From NCBI GenBank assembly GCA_017624855.1, contig JAGAMF010000005.1, forward strand, positions 1-64,000: a DNA stretch of 64,000 nucleotides, in the 5' to 3' direction. A program made the translations under genes and the position numbers. Shown in pieces: positions 8,691 to 17,902 of this stretch. Origin of the DNA: Lachnospiraceae bacterium. Its GTDB lineage: Bacteria; Bacillota; Clostridia; Lachnospirales; Lachnospiraceae. The notes below the pieces were generated by a model. It saw nothing but the letters and a program-made list of their open reading frames with translations, did no database searches and had not been told where the DNA came from. Position 1 is the stretch's first letter. Every line of letters begins with the position of its first letter.

Positions 8691-8738
8691 TTTTTACCAT
8701 AGATATTACAAAAATGTTTAAAATATGTTACAAATAAG

Positions 8739-8770
8739 GCACATTTTCAGTGAATGAAAATGTGCTTTTT
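8739..8770 (+). terminator. Intrinsic terminator after proC
   Basis: GCACATTTTCA (8739-8749) and TGAAAATGTGC (8755-8765) form a perfect 11-bp stem with a 5-nt loop, followed by five T. Confidence 0.92.
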
Positions 8771-8791
8771 GCATAAAATGATAGTGAAAGT

Positions 8792-8820
8792 TTGACAAAA
8801 CAAGCATTCTTTGATAATAT
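8792..8820 (+). promoter_or_regulatory. Candidate promoter of the wall hydrolase gene
   Basis: TTGACA (8792-8797) and TAATAT (8815-8820), spacer 17 bp, 49 nt upstream of the start codon and directly after the proC terminator. Confidence 0.6.
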
Positions 8821-8868
8821 GTGTAAACGTAACAAAATTGTAACATTTATGTAATTTGGAGGAAGATG

Positions 8869-9939
8869 ATGAAAACCAACCAACGAAAGCGTGGTTTGTG
8901 CATACTCCTTGCGGCTGTAATTTTTGTGTTTGCTGCCGACTGGAATGCGTTAACCGTGCAGGCATCTGAGCCTAGTCGTAATTTCGACTTAAAAGCAGGT
9001 GCATCTGAAGTTGTAGAAGCAGACATTCTTTCGGAAGAAGAATCCTTTCAGGATATGGTAGAAGAAGCACAGGAAGAAGTGGAGGAGCGCAACAAACTGG
9101 TTATGGCCAATGTTGACAAATCCGTTAATGTGCGTGCGGAAGCAAGCAGCGATTCTGAAAAAGTAGGTTTACTTTATGAGGATTGCGGCGGTGAAATTCT
9201 GGTTCGCGGTGACGGTTGGACCAAGATTCAGTCCGGTGAACTTGTCGGTTGGGTAAGCAATGATTACCTTTTATTCGGAGATGAAGCTTGGGAATATGCC
9301 CATGAAGTAGGCACAACCATTGCGACCGTTGAGGCGGAAGCGCTGAGAGTTCGTAAGGAGCCCTCACAGGATGCAGGCGTATACGGCCTGTTGGAAATTG
9401 AAAGTCAGTATGAAGTTGTAGAAGAGTTAGAAGAATGGGTAGCCATTGAATATGGCAAATATACCGGTTATATTGCCAAAGAATTTGTGAGTCTGGAGTT
9501 CTTCATTGATGAAGGCGAAACCATGGAGCAGATTCGTGAGCGCGAGCGTATTCTTGCATTGGAGAAGGCTCAGTTAACCACCAACTTAGGTGCAATCCCC
9601 GGCTCGGAAGAGGAAGTCGTGCTTTTGGCAGCATTGATTCATTGTGAAGCCGGTAATCAGAGCTATGAAGGTAAGGTTGCTGTCGGTGCGGTAGTTTGTA
9701 ACCGTGTAAAAAGTTCCCGATTCCCCGGTACCATTGCAGAGGTTATTTATTCCCCCGGGCAGTTTACTCCGGCAGGAAACGGCAAAGTGGCTGCAAGAGT
9801 TGCAGCAGGTGTTGATGAGGAATGTATGCAGGCTGCAAGAGCGGCGTTGGCCGGCGAGACCACGGTAGGCGATGCATTGTATTTCAGACGCGCCGGAAAT
9901 AAAGCAGGCTATGTTTTGGGCGACCATGTATTTTATTAA
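8869..9939 (+). CDS. Secreted SH3-domain cell wall hydrolase, SleB/CwlJ type
   Basis: A 356-residue exported protein. A signal peptide occupies about residues 1-31 (basic start, hydrophobic core, cleavage near VQASEP). Two bacterial SH3 repeats follow (VNVRAEASSDSEKVGLL..., LRVRKEPSQDAGVYGLL...), then a C-terminal hydrolase_2 domain with the AALIHCEAGNQSYEGKVAVGAVVCNRV motif, whose glutamate is the expected catalytic residue. Such enzymes cleave peptidoglycan, and the SleB/CwlJ branch acts on spore cortex during germination; the SH3 repeats suggest binding to wall peptides. The second of two adjacent ATG codons (8869) sits 6 nt from GGAGG and is preferred. An unusually acidic linker follows the signal peptide. 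Confidence 0.88.
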   Translation: MKTNQRKRGLCILLAAVIFVFAADWNALTVQASEPSRNFDLKAGASEVVEADILSEEESFQDMVEEAQEEVEERNKLVMANVDKSVNVRAEASSDSEKVGLLYEDCGGEILVRGDGWTKIQSGELVGWVSNDYLLFGDEAWEYAHEVGTTIATVEAEALRVRKEPSQDAGVYGLLEIESQYEVVEELEEWVAIEYGKYTGYIAKEFVSLEFFIDEGETMEQIRERERILALEKAQLTTNLGAIPGSEEEVVLLAALIHCEAGNQSYEGKVAVGAVVCNRVKSSRFPGTIAEVIYSPGQFTPAGNGKVAARVAAGVDEECMQAARAALAGETTVGDALYFRRAGNKAGYVLGDHVFY

Positions 9940-9954
9940 ATAAAATAAGCGATG

Positions 9955-10005
9955 AAAAAGTTCTTTTCCTATAAGAATGTTTTTTATAGGAAGAGAACTT
10001 TTTTT
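9955..10005 (+). terminator. Intrinsic terminator after the wall hydrolase
   Basis: A long stem of about 18 bp (AAAGTTCTTTTCCTATAA against the complementary strand ending GAGAACTTT) with a short T-rich loop and a run of T after it. Confidence 0.88.
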
Positions 10006-10131
10006 GTTCTTTTGAAAATACTTGTGCATATATACCTATACAGTTGAGCGATTTATGGCAGACACTCTTTTACTTGCTTGTTAAAATACTTTGTTGTATG
10101 ATAAAAGTAATTTGCAAAGGAGGTACAATCT

Positions 10132-10614
10132 ATGTCATTTTATTTGGCTTTTGCATGGCTTGCTTTGATGATTCTTCTGGTAATTGTGGAAGTAATCACC
10201 TTAGGCCTTGTTTGCATTTGGTTTGCGGGAGGTGCCCTGGTTGCGGCCATTGTGGCAGTATTTGGCGGCCCTTGGTGGTTGCAGCTGATCGTGTTTGTGG
10301 CAGTATCCACGCTGTTGCTTATTTTTACAAAACCTGTCGCAAAGAAGTATTTTACGGATAAAATCCAAAAGACCAATTCCGAGGATTTAATCGGCAAAAA
10401 GGTTATGGTGACGGAAGTGGTAGACAATGTCCGTGCAACGGGAGTAGCGGTTGCAAGCGGCTTGGAGTGGACGGCAAGGTCCAGAGTGGACGGTGTTACT
10501 TTTGAGAAGGGCGAAATTGCGTTGGTAGAAGCAATTGAAGGTGTAAAGCTTATTCTGGTAAAATGTCCTCAGGAACACAATGTGGATGAAAAAGAAATTT
10601 TTCAGTATAAGTAA
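10132..10614 (+). CDS. NfeD-like membrane protein
   Basis: A 160-residue protein with two or three N-terminal membrane segments (about residues 5-27, 29-45 and 47-66) and a soluble C-terminal beta-barrel (OB-fold) from about residue 85, starting at DLIGKKVMVTEVV. This is the short NfeD form without the serine protease domain. NfeD proteins are usually encoded next to stomatin-like proteins and are thought to act with them in membrane microdomains; here the next gene is indeed an SPFH protein. The AAAGGAGG ribosome binding site is strong. Confidence 0.88.
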   Translation: MSFYLAFAWLALMILLVIVEVITLGLVCIWFAGGALVAAIVAVFGGPWWLQLIVFVAVSTLLLIFTKPVAKKYFTDKIQKTNSEDLIGKKVMVTEVVDNVRATGVAVASGLEWTARSRVDGVTFEKGEIALVEAIEGVKLILVKCPQEHNVDEKEIFQYK

Positions 10615-10706
10615 AATTTGAGATTCCGAAGATAATATATTTATAAAAGGATTTATAGAGTAAAAACAGCAATTAACATCATTTTAAAAGAAAAGAGGGT
10701 AAAAGA

Positions 10707-11663
10707 ATGAATGGAATGTTTTTGGCAGCAGAAGGTTTAGGCGCGTTGTTATGCGTACTTATCGTTATTTTTATTTTTCTGTTGGTAGCAATTACCTCAT
10801 GTATTAAAATTGTGCCTCAGGCTCAGGCTTATGTTGTGGAAAGCCTTGGTGCATATAAGGCTACCTGGTCGGTTGGTATTCATTTTAAGTGGCCCATTAT
10901 TGACAGAATTGCTAAGAGAATTACCTTAAAAGAACAGGTTGTGGACTTCCCGCCGCAGCCGGTTATCACAAGAGATAATGTTACCATGCGTATTGATACT
11001 GTAGTATTTTATCAGATTACAGATCCCAAGCTTTTTGTGTATGGTGTAGAAAACCCCATTATGGCTATTGAAAACCTTACAGCAACAACCTTGCGTAACA
11101 TTATCGGTGAAATGGAGTTGGACCAGACCCTTACTTCCCGTGAAATTATCAACACCAAGATGCGAGCATCTCTTGATGTGGCAACAGACCCCTGGGGTAT
11201 TAAGGTAAACCGTGTGGAGCTTAAAAATATCATGCCTCCCGCAGCCATTCAGGATGCAATGGAGAAGCAGATGAAGGCTGAGCGTGAGCGTCGTGAAGCC
11301 GTAACCAAGGCAGAAGGTGAGAAGAAAGCAGCCGTATTGGAAGCAGAAGGTAAAAAAGCCGCTGCCATCCTTACAGCGGAAGCTGAAAAAGAATCCGCAA
11401 TTCTTCGTGCAGAAGCTGAGAAAGAAAAGAAAATCAAAGAAGCTGAAGGTCAGGCAGAAGCAATCCGCAAGGTGCAGGAGGCGAATGCAGAAGGTATTCG
11501 TATGCTTCGTGAAGCCGGCGCAGACGAAGCCGTGCTTAAGTTAAAGAGCTTGGAAGCATTTACTGCGGCAGCCAACGGCAACGCAACCAAGATCATCATT
11601 CCTTCCGAAATTCAGGGAATCGCAGGTCTTGCTGCCGGAGTGAAGGATATTTTAGATAAGTAA
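10707..11663 (+). CDS. SPFH/band 7 (stomatin-like) membrane protein
   Basis: A 318-residue protein with one N-terminal membrane segment (about 9-32), then an SPFH domain (VPQAQAYVVESLGAYKATW to about residue 180), then a long alanine-, glutamate- and lysine-rich coiled coil (about 190-275, repeats of AEGEKKAA type) and a short hydrophobic tail. Stomatin/QmcA-type proteins form oligomers on the inner face of the membrane. The pairing with NfeD immediately upstream (92 nt gap, no terminator) is the standard arrangement for this family and supports a joint role in membrane organisation. Confidence 0.92.
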   Translation: MNGMFLAAEGLGALLCVLIVIFIFLLVAITSCIKIVPQAQAYVVESLGAYKATWSVGIHFKWPIIDRIAKRITLKEQVVDFPPQPVITRDNVTMRIDTVVFYQITDPKLFVYGVENPIMAIENLTATTLRNIIGEMELDQTLTSREIINTKMRASLDVATDPWGIKVNRVELKNIMPPAAIQDAMEKQMKAERERREAVTKAEGEKKAAVLEAEGKKAAAILTAEAEKESAILRAEAEKEKKIKEAEGQAEAIRKVQEANAEGIRMLREAGADEAVLKLKSLEAFTAAANGNATKIIIPSEIQGIAGLAAGVKDILDK

Positions 11664-11713
11664 TTTTAAAGCAATTTTTTATTAAATAAAAAGTTATTAC
11701 GGAGGAGAGTAAA

Positions 11714-12721
11714 ATGAGCGTGCAGTTAAAAGGTCGCGATTTTTTGACATTAAAAGATTTTACAGCGGAGGAAATTGAATATTTCCTGAAATTGTCCGCA
11801 GATTTAAAAGATAAAAAGAAGAAGGGCATTCCCATGGATGTCCTTCGCGGAAAAAACATTGTATTGATTTTTGAAAAAACCAGTACCAGAACCAGATGCT
11901 CTTTTGAAGTGGCTGCATTTGATTTGGGTATGGGCGTTACATATTTGGACCCTTCCGTAAGCCAGATTGGCAAGAAGGAGAGCATTGCGGATACCGCAAG
12001 AGTTTTAAGCCGTATGTATGACGGTATTGAATACCGCGGATATGGACAGTCTATTGTGGAAGAACTGGCCAAATACTCCGATGTACCGGTATGGAACGGA
12101 TTAACCAATGAGTATCATCCCACACAGATGCTGGCCGACATGCTTACCATTCAGGAACAGTTGGGTCGCTTAAAAGGCGTAAAATTAACATACATGGGTG
12201 ATGCCCGCTATAACATGGGTAACTCACTTATGATTGCCTGCGCCAAAATGGGCATGCATTTTACCGCTTGTGCGCCTAAGAGATATTTCCCGGATGAAGC
12301 ATTGATTAAGCAGTGTGAAGAATATGCCAAGGAAAGCGGCGCTACTTTGCGCTTTACTGAAGATGTTAAAGAGGGTACCAAGGATGCGGATGTTATCTAC
12401 ACCGATGTATGGGTATCCATGGGCGAGCCCGATAATGTATGGGTAGAAAGAATTAAGGATTTAACTCCTTATCGTGTAACCATGGATGTTATGAAGAATG
12501 CCGACGAGAATGCTATTTTCTTACATTGTCTGCCTTCTTATCATGATCATAAAACCACCATTGGTAAGCAGATTGGCGAGAAGTACGGCTTAAGTGAATT
12601 GGAAGTAACCGATGAAGTATTTGAGTCATCTTACTCTCGCGTGTTTGAAGAGGCCGAAAACAGAATGCATACCATCAAAGCTATGATGGCGGCAACTTTG
12701 GGGGCATTTGAGAATGAATAA
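11714..12721 (+). CDS. argF: Ornithine carbamoyltransferase
   Basis: A 335-residue enzyme that makes citrulline from ornithine and carbamoyl phosphate, in arginine synthesis or in reverse in the deiminase pathway. The carbamoyl phosphate loop STRTRCSF, the HPTQMLAD segment, and the ornithine-binding region with FLHCLP are all present, as is the DVWVSMGE stretch. No other arginine genes lie in the window, so the direction of use cannot be deduced. The ribosome binding site is GGAGGAG. Its stop codon overlaps the next start. Confidence 0.95.
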   Translation: MSVQLKGRDFLTLKDFTAEEIEYFLKLSADLKDKKKKGIPMDVLRGKNIVLIFEKTSTRTRCSFEVAAFDLGMGVTYLDPSVSQIGKKESIADTARVLSRMYDGIEYRGYGQSIVEELAKYSDVPVWNGLTNEYHPTQMLADMLTIQEQLGRLKGVKLTYMGDARYNMGNSLMIACAKMGMHFTACAPKRYFPDEALIKQCEEYAKESGATLRFTEDVKEGTKDADVIYTDVWVSMGEPDNVWVERIKDLTPYRVTMDVMKNADENAIFLHCLPSYHDHKTTIGKQIGEKYGLSELEVTDEVFESSYSRVFEEAENRMHTIKAMMAATLGAFENE

Positions 12722-13070
12722 TGAAAGAATCGTGCTCTGCGGTGCCAATGCCTATGAGCAGAAATATTATTTAAACGAGAAGTTTGCCAAGCTTCCTCAG
12801 GCGGTAAAAGATGAATTGCAGATTATCTGCGTGCTTTTTACGGAGGAAGTGGGAGGCATTTTTACCATGGTTTTTGAGGAAGACGGCAGTCTTTCTTTGG
12901 AAACCACCGCGGATGAAACGGACATTTATTACGATGAGATTTCCAGTGGACTTCTGGTGCGTGAAATCAGAAACAACCGCCAGGAATTCTTTGAATCCTT
13001 AAAGCTTTATTACAGAGTTTTTATAAAAGGTGAGTCCGTGGAAGCGCTTCTTAAAGATGTGGAGGAATAA
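12714..13070 (+). CDS. Conserved hypothetical protein (DUF6145-like)
   Basis: A 118-residue acidic protein without signal peptide or membrane segment. The sequence ([20 protein letters not shown] near the start, then [18 protein letters not shown]) resembles a small uncharacterised family that I associate with Lachnospiraceae, DUF6145; this assignment is from memory and should be searched. The ATG at 12714 overlaps the argF stop by 8 nt, and coaX starts 3 nt after its stop, so it is inside a translationally coupled unit. No function is known. Confidence 0.7.
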   Translation: MNNERIVLCGANAYEQKYYLNEKFAKLPQAVKDELQIICVLFTEEVGGIFTMVFEEDGSLSLETTADETDIYYDEISSGLLVREIRNNRQEFFESLKLYYRVFIKGESVEALLKDVEE

Positions 13071-13073
13071 AAC

Positions 13074-13859
13074 ATGCTTTTGGTTGTGGATGTAGGCAAT
13101 ACAAATACCAATTTCGGTGTGTACGACGGTGATAAGCTTTTGGTAAAATTCAAATTGATGTCCAAATTGGAGAGGACTTCCGATGAATTCGGCATGGCAA
13201 TTTGTGATTTGCTGAAATTAAATGATATTGATAAAAAGAAAATTGACGGCGCCATTATCGCCAGCGTAGTTCCCAATGTGATGCACGCGCTGACAGGTGC
13301 CATTGAGCGCTATGTGGAAACCAAGCCTTTGATTGTAGGCCCCGGCATCAAAACCGGCATAAAAATCATTACCGAGAATCCTCGCGAAGTAGGTGCGGAC
13401 CGTATTGTAGACGCGGTTGCAGCTTATGAAAAGTATGGCGGTCCCGTTTTGGTTATGGATTTCGGCACGGCCACTACCTACGATTTGGTTACGGCAGACG
13501 GCTCTTTTGCGGCAGGTATTACAGCTCCCGGTATTAAAATATCGGCAAGGGCTTTATGGGAAGATACTGCGAAGCTACCTAAAATCGAGATTAAAAAACC
13601 CGCGTCCATTTTGGCTCAGGAGACCATCAGCAGTATGCAGGCCGGTCTTGTATACGGTCAGATCGGGCAGACGGAATACATTGTAAAAAAGGTAAAAGAA
13701 GAAAGCGGATTGTCTGATTTAAAAGTTGTGGCAACCGGAGGACTCGGCAGCATCATCAGTGATGAAACCGATGCCATTGATGTCTACGACAGACAGCTTA
13801 CTTTGGAAGGCTTACGCCTGATTTACGAAAAGAACAGAAAAACCGGAGGAAAGAATTAA
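13074..13859 (+). CDS. coaX: Type III pantothenate kinase
   Basis: A 261-residue member of the ASKHA kinase fold that phosphorylates pantothenate in the first step of coenzyme A synthesis. Visible motifs are the phosphate loop [14 protein letters not shown], the [17 protein letters not shown] region that binds pantothenate, and the second phosphate motif [13 protein letters not shown]. Type III kinases are not feedback-inhibited by CoA. It is followed without a gap by dusB, an arrangement common in Clostridia. Confidence 0.95.
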   Translation: MLLVVDVGNTNTNFGVYDGDKLLVKFKLMSKLERTSDEFGMAICDLLKLNDIDKKKIDGAIIASVVPNVMHALTGAIERYVETKPLIVGPGIKTGIKIITENPREVGADRIVDAVAAYEKYGGPVLVMDFGTATTYDLVTADGSFAAGITAPGIKISARALWEDTAKLPKIEIKKPASILAQETISSMQAGLVYGQIGQTEYIVKKVKEESGLSDLKVVATGGLGSIISDETDAIDVYDRQLTLEGLRLIYEKNRKTGGKN

Positions 13860-14825
13860 GTGAACACCTTAAAAATCGGAGATGTAAACTTAAATAATCC
13901 TTTTATCTTGGCACCCATGGCAGGAGTAACAGACCTGCCATTTCGTGTTTTATGCAGTGAAATGGGAGCAGGATTAAATTGCATGGAAATGGTAAGCGCC
14001 AAAGCAATTACCTATAACAACAAGGCCACTTGGGATATGATGAAAATTGACCCGCGAGAGACTTGCGTATCATTGCAGTTATTCGGTTCCGAACCGGATG
14101 TGATGGCCGAAGCGGCGAAACGCATAGAAGAGTTGCCTTTTCAGATTATGGACATTAACATGGGATGCCCCGTGCCGAAAGTGGTAAACAACGGAGAAGG
14201 CAGTGCCTTAATGAAAAATCCTGTTTTGGTGGGCCGAATTGTGGAGGCCGTGGCAGGTGCTATCAGCAAGCCCCTTACGGTAAAAATCCGTGCCGGTTTC
14301 GACGAAGACTCCATTAATGCGGTGGAGATTGCCCGAATTGCCCAGGAAAGCGGCGCAGCGGCAGTGGCGGTACACGGACGCACAAGGCAGCAGTTTTACT
14401 CCGGAACCGCAGACTGGGAAATCATTGCCCGGGTAAAAGATGCCCTCTCCATTCCGGTAATCGGCAACGGCGATGTGACAGACGGTGAAAGTGCCAAGCG
14501 TCTCATGGAAGAAACCGGGTGTGACGGTGTGATGATCGGTCGGGCGGCCAGAGGCAATCCCTGGATTTTTCAGAACATCATAAAATATTTCGAAACCGGG
14601 GAAGTGATCGGTAAGCCTCCTTTGGAAGAAATGCAGCAGATGATTCTTCGCCATTGTAAAATGCTGGTGGAGTGCAAGGGTGAATATACCGCAGTTCGGG
14701 AAATGCGTCAGCATGTTGCCTGGTATACAAGCGGATACCACAATTCTGCGGCACTCAGACGACGAATCAACGAGGCAGAAAGCATGGAAGAACTGGAGCG
14801 GATGGTATGCAAAGCATCGGAATAA
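13860..14825 (+). CDS. dusB: tRNA-dihydrouridine synthase
   Basis: A 321-residue FMN enzyme that reduces uridines in the D-loop of tRNA. It has the N-terminal FILAPMAGVTDLPFR motif, the catalytic cysteine in NMGCPVPKVVNNGEGSALM, KIRAGFD, the VHGRTRQQFYSG segment and the FMN phosphate-binding VIGNGDV and GVMIGRAARGNPWIF loops. GTG at 13860 is used as start because it follows the coaX stop directly and GGAGGAAAG lies upstream within the end of coaX. This implies translational coupling. Confidence 0.94.
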   Translation: MNTLKIGDVNLNNPFILAPMAGVTDLPFRVLCSEMGAGLNCMEMVSAKAITYNNKATWDMMKIDPRETCVSLQLFGSEPDVMAEAAKRIEELPFQIMDINMGCPVPKVVNNGEGSALMKNPVLVGRIVEAVAGAISKPLTVKIRAGFDEDSINAVEIARIAQESGAAAVAVHGRTRQQFYSGTADWEIIARVKDALSIPVIGNGDVTDGESAKRLMEETGCDGVMIGRAARGNPWIFQNIIKYFETGEVIGKPPLEEMQQMILRHCKMLVECKGEYTAVREMRQHVAWYTSGYHNSAALRRRINEAESMEELERMVCKASE

Positions 14826-14864
14826 GAAAGAATGCGACGAGACTTACAATACCGCAGAATATTC

Positions 14865-14894
14865 TTGCCAGCTTTTACGGTTTTCATATATAAT
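14865..14894 (+). promoter_or_regulatory. Candidate promoter of ahcY
   Basis: TTGCCA (14865-14870) and TATAAT (14889-14894), spacer 18 bp, 52 nt upstream of ahcY. No riboswitch is seen in the short leader. Confidence 0.55.
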
Positions 14895-14946
14895 AAAAAT
14901 GTTGTAAGTAATTTTACAGTTTGAAACTTTTATAAGGAGATAAAAA

Positions 14947-16185
14947 ATGAGCAGTGAAATCAGAGACATTAACTTAGCCGAAAGCGGCGAGCGTAAAATA
15001 GAATGGGTAAAAAGAAATTGCGACCTTTTAAGAACATTGGAAGAGGAATTTTCCAAAACCAAGCCTTTTGCAGGTAAGAAGGTAGCATTATCGGTGCACT
15101 TAGAGGCAAAAACAGCATATTTGTGCAAGGTTTTGGCAGCAGGCGGTGCTGAAATGTATGTAACAGGCTCCAATCCTTTGTCAACTCAGGATGATGTAGC
15201 GGCAGCGTTGGTGGCAGCAGGCCTTGAAGTACATGCATGGTATGATGCGACAGAAGAGGAATACAACCATCACATCCGTAAGGTTCTCGAAGTAGGTCCC
15301 AACATCATTATTGATGACGGCGGTGATTTGGTACATATGATGCATACCGAATTCCGTGACTTAATTCCCAATGTAATCGGCGGTTGTGAAGAAACCACCA
15401 CAGGCATTATCCGTCTGGAAGCTATGGATGCGGCAGGGGAGTTAATGTTCCCCATGGTAAAAGTAAACAATGCAGACTGCAAGCATTTATTCGATAACCG
15501 TTACGGTACAGGTCAGTCCGTATGGGACGGCATCAATCGTACCACCAACTTAATTGTAGCAGGTAAAACCGTTGTTGTTGCAGGTTATGGCTGGTGCGGT
15601 AAGGGTACCGCAATGCGTGCCAAGGGCTTGGGCGCTAAGGTAATCGTAACCGAAATCGACCCCATTAAGGCAATCGAAGCGGTAATGGACGGCTTTGAAG
15701 TAATGCCCATGAGAGAAGCTGCCAAGTTAGGTGACTTCTTCGTAACCGTAACCGGATGCAATAAGGTTATTGATGAAGGTGATTTTGCGGTAATGAAAGA
15801 CGGTGCCATCCTTTGCAACGCGGGACATTTTGACTGTGAAATCGATATGGCAAGATTAAAAGAAATCGCCGTAGAGAAGAAGGAAATGCGCAAGAATATC
15901 ATGGGATATAAATTACCTACCGGTCAGTGGATTTTTATTCTGGCAGAAGGTCGCCTTGTAAACTTGGCGGCAGGAGACGGACATCCTGCAGAGATTATGG
16001 ATATGAGCTTTGCCATTCAGGCATTGTCCGCAAAATATCTTGTTGAGCATGCTTCTGAGTTAAACACCAAGTTAATTGATGTTCCCAAGGAAGTAGACAA
16101 CAATGTGGCAGCAAGAAAGCTGGCATTCTTGGGCAAGGAAATCGATGTATTAACCGAGGAGCAGATTGCATATCTGAACTCATAA
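14947..16185 (+). CDS. ahcY: Adenosylhomocysteinase
   Basis: A 412-residue NAD-dependent enzyme that splits S-adenosylhomocysteine into adenosine and homocysteine, clearing the by-product of methylation. Substrate-site segments include HLEAKTAYL and DNRYGTGQSVWDGINRTTN. The NAD-binding motif is VVVAGYGWCGKGTAMRAKGLGA. The chain ends LTEEQIAYLNS and lacks the K-x5-YRY tail by which many homologues reach into the neighbouring subunit's NAD site, matching the shorter bacterial/thermophile-type enzymes. It is a single-gene unit with its own promoter and terminator. Confidence 0.95.
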   Translation: MSSEIRDINLAESGERKIEWVKRNCDLLRTLEEEFSKTKPFAGKKVALSVHLEAKTAYLCKVLAAGGAEMYVTGSNPLSTQDDVAAALVAAGLEVHAWYDATEEEYNHHIRKVLEVGPNIIIDDGGDLVHMMHTEFRDLIPNVIGGCEETTTGIIRLEAMDAAGELMFPMVKVNNADCKHLFDNRYGTGQSVWDGINRTTNLIVAGKTVVVAGYGWCGKGTAMRAKGLGAKVIVTEIDPIKAIEAVMDGFEVMPMREAAKLGDFFVTVTGCNKVIDEGDFAVMKDGAILCNAGHFDCEIDMARLKEIAVEKKEMRKNIMGYKLPTGQWIFILAEGRLVNLAAGDGHPAEIMDMSFAIQALSAKYLVEHASELNTKLIDVPKEVDNNVAARKLAFLGKEIDVLTEEQIAYLNS

Positions 16186-16226
16186 GAGCCGAAGCGGTTT
16201 TACAATTGTATATTTTTATTAAAGAT

Positions 16227-16264
16227 AAAAGCTTTTTGCATTCCTTTGGAGTGCGAAAAGCTTT
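16227..16264 (+). terminator. Hairpin terminator after ahcY
   Basis: AAAAGCTTTTTGCATTC (16227-16243) pairs with GGAGTGCGAAAAGCTTT (16248-16264) around a short loop. The T tract after it is weak, so termination may be partial. Confidence 0.7.
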
Positions 16265-16272
16265 CTTTGCGG

Positions 16273-16302
16273 TTGACAAGGAGCCTTTTTACATGCTAGT
16301 AT
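16273..16302 (+). promoter_or_regulatory. Candidate promoter of the amino acid ABC transporter
   Basis: TTGACA (16273-16278) and TAGTAT (16297-16302), spacer 18 bp, about 70 nt before the start of the binding protein gene. Confidence 0.55.
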
Positions 16303-16373
16303 GTTAGTGCTTTATCAGAGAAAAGTTTAAATATGAGAAGGGTTTTATATAACCCATGACAGGAGGAAAGAAA

Positions 16374-17165
16374 ATGAAGAAAATTGTTTCAATTTTACTT
16401 GCAAGCTTAATGATGGTTACATTATTGGCAGGTTGCTCTTCACAGAAGGAAGACTGGGCATACATCGAAGATAAGGGAACACTTGTAATCGGTATTACAC
16501 TTTATGAGCCCATGAACTACTATGATGCAGAAGGTAACTTAACCGGTTTCGACACCGAATTTGCTGAGGCAGTTTGTGCTAAGCTTGGTGTTGAGCCTGA
16601 ATTTCAGGTAATCGACTGGAACCAGAAGGAATTTGAATTACAGTCTAAGAGCATTGACTGTATCTGGAACGGTCTTACCGTAACCGAAGAAAGAAAAGAA
16701 GATATGGCATTCTCTACTTCTTATGTAGAAAACATGCAGGTAGTTGTTATTCAGAAAGAAAATGCGCAAAACTATGCAAGCCTTGAAGACCTTACAGGCA
16801 TTACAATCTGTGCAGAAAGCGGTTCTGCGGGACAGAGTGCAATCGAAGACGATGCAGTTCTTTCCACAAACGAATTCATTGGCGTATCTGCTCAGAAAGA
16901 CGGACTTCTTGAAGTAAAGTCCGGAACATGTCAGGCATGTGTACTTGACTGGGTACTTGCAAGAGCCGTAATCAATGACGAAACAGATTACAGCGATCTT
17001 ATGGTAATGGAAGGCGTTGAACTCGCTAAGGAAGAGTACGCAATCGGATTGCGTTTGGAAGATGTTCAGACATTGGAAAAAATCAACGGTGCAATTGCAG
17101 AGCTTATGGAAGACGGTACTTTGGAAGCTCTTGGCGAGAAGTACGGAGTTAATGTAGTTTACTAA
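16374..17165 (+). CDS. Polar amino acid ABC transporter, substrate-binding lipoprotein
   Basis: A 263-residue lipoprotein: the signal peptide (MKKIVSILLASLMMVTLLAG) ends in a lipobox with the acylated cysteine at position 21 (LAGCS). The mature part is a family-3 (HisJ/GlnH-like) binding protein with GTLVIGITLYEPMNYYD, GFDTEFAEAVCAKLG and IWNGLTVTEERKEDMAFS. It would capture a polar amino acid outside the membrane and pass it to the permease encoded next. The ATG at 16374 follows AGGAGGAAAG and is preferred over the ATG at 16356. The ligand cannot be told from sequence. Confidence 0.93.
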   Translation: MKKIVSILLASLMMVTLLAGCSSQKEDWAYIEDKGTLVIGITLYEPMNYYDAEGNLTGFDTEFAEAVCAKLGVEPEFQVIDWNQKEFELQSKSIDCIWNGLTVTEERKEDMAFSTSYVENMQVVVIQKENAQNYASLEDLTGITICAESGSAGQSAIEDDAVLSTNEFIGVSAQKDGLLEVKSGTCQACVLDWVLARAVINDETDYSDLMVMEGVELAKEEYAIGLRLEDVQTLEKINGAIAELMEDGTLEALGEKYGVNVVY

Positions 17166-17185
17166 AATTGGTTTTACATAAAATA

Positions 17186-17215
17186 AAAAGAGGGCAAGTC
17201 GTCTTGCCCTTTTTT
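17186..17215 (+). terminator. Terminator between binding protein and permease genes
   Basis: AAAAGAGGGCAAG pairs with CTTGCCCTTTTTT around a 4-nt loop. Its position inside the transporter operon suggests partial readthrough, giving more binding protein than membrane components, a common pattern for ABC importers. Confidence 0.85.
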
Positions 17216-17231
17216 CATAGGAGAGTACATA

Positions 17232-17879
17232 ATGAGCTTTTTAGAGGTTACTTTACTATTGTTGGACGGTTTTAAAATTACCGTACTTCTGTTTCTTATA
17301 ACATTGTTGGGCGCCCTGCCTTTGGGTCTTGTGATTGCCATGGGCTCCATGTCCAAATTCGCTCCTTTGCGTTATCTGACCAGGGGATTTGTTTGGATTA
17401 TCCGCGGTACCCCTTTGATGTTGCAGGTTATATTGGTATTTTATGGCCCCGGATTGATTTTCGGCGTACAGGGGCTGGATCGTTTTCCTGCGGTTGTGGT
17501 AGCTTTTATTTTAAATTATGCGGCGTACTTCTCCGAGATATACCGTGGCGGAATCGAAAGCATTTCCGCAGGACAGTATGAAGCGGGACAGGTGCTTGGC
17601 ATGACCAAGACACAGATTTTCTTCAAGGTTGTATTGTTCCAGGTAATTAAGCGCATCATACCGCCCATGGGCAATGAAATCATTACCCTTGTAAAAGATA
17701 CCTCGTTGGCCCGTGTTGTATCCGTTACCGAACTTTTGAAGGCGGCACAGGACATCGTAGGTTTACATGCCATCATTTGGCCTATTTTCTACATCGGTGC
17801 ATTTTATCTGTTGTTTACCGGTCTTTTAACCATTCTTTTCAACATTATTGAGAAGAAATTCAACTATTATGCAGGCTAA
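17232..17879 (+). CDS. Polar amino acid ABC transporter, permease
   Basis: A 215-residue integral membrane protein with about five membrane segments. It carries the conserved permease features of this family: IIRGTPLMLQV near residue 56, the YAAYFSEIYRGGIESISAGQYEAGQVLGM EAA-type loop that contacts the ATPase, and LVKDTSLARVVSVTEL. It probably forms a homodimer. It lies between the binding protein (after a leaky terminator) and the ATPase. Confidence 0.93.
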   Translation: MSFLEVTLLLLDGFKITVLLFLITLLGALPLGLVIAMGSMSKFAPLRYLTRGFVWIIRGTPLMLQVILVFYGPGLIFGVQGLDRFPAVVVAFILNYAAYFSEIYRGGIESISAGQYEAGQVLGMTKTQIFFKVVLFQVIKRIIPPMGNEIITLVKDTSLARVVSVTELLKAAQDIVGLHAIIWPIFYIGAFYLLFTGLLTILFNIIEKKFNYYAG

Positions 17880-17902
17880 TGTAAGGAAAGGCGGGAAATA
17901 AA

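Noticed and set aside
14826..14946. SAM or SAH riboswitch before ahcY
   Set aside because: The leader after the -10 box is only about 50 nt and shows no stem of the known riboswitch kinds.
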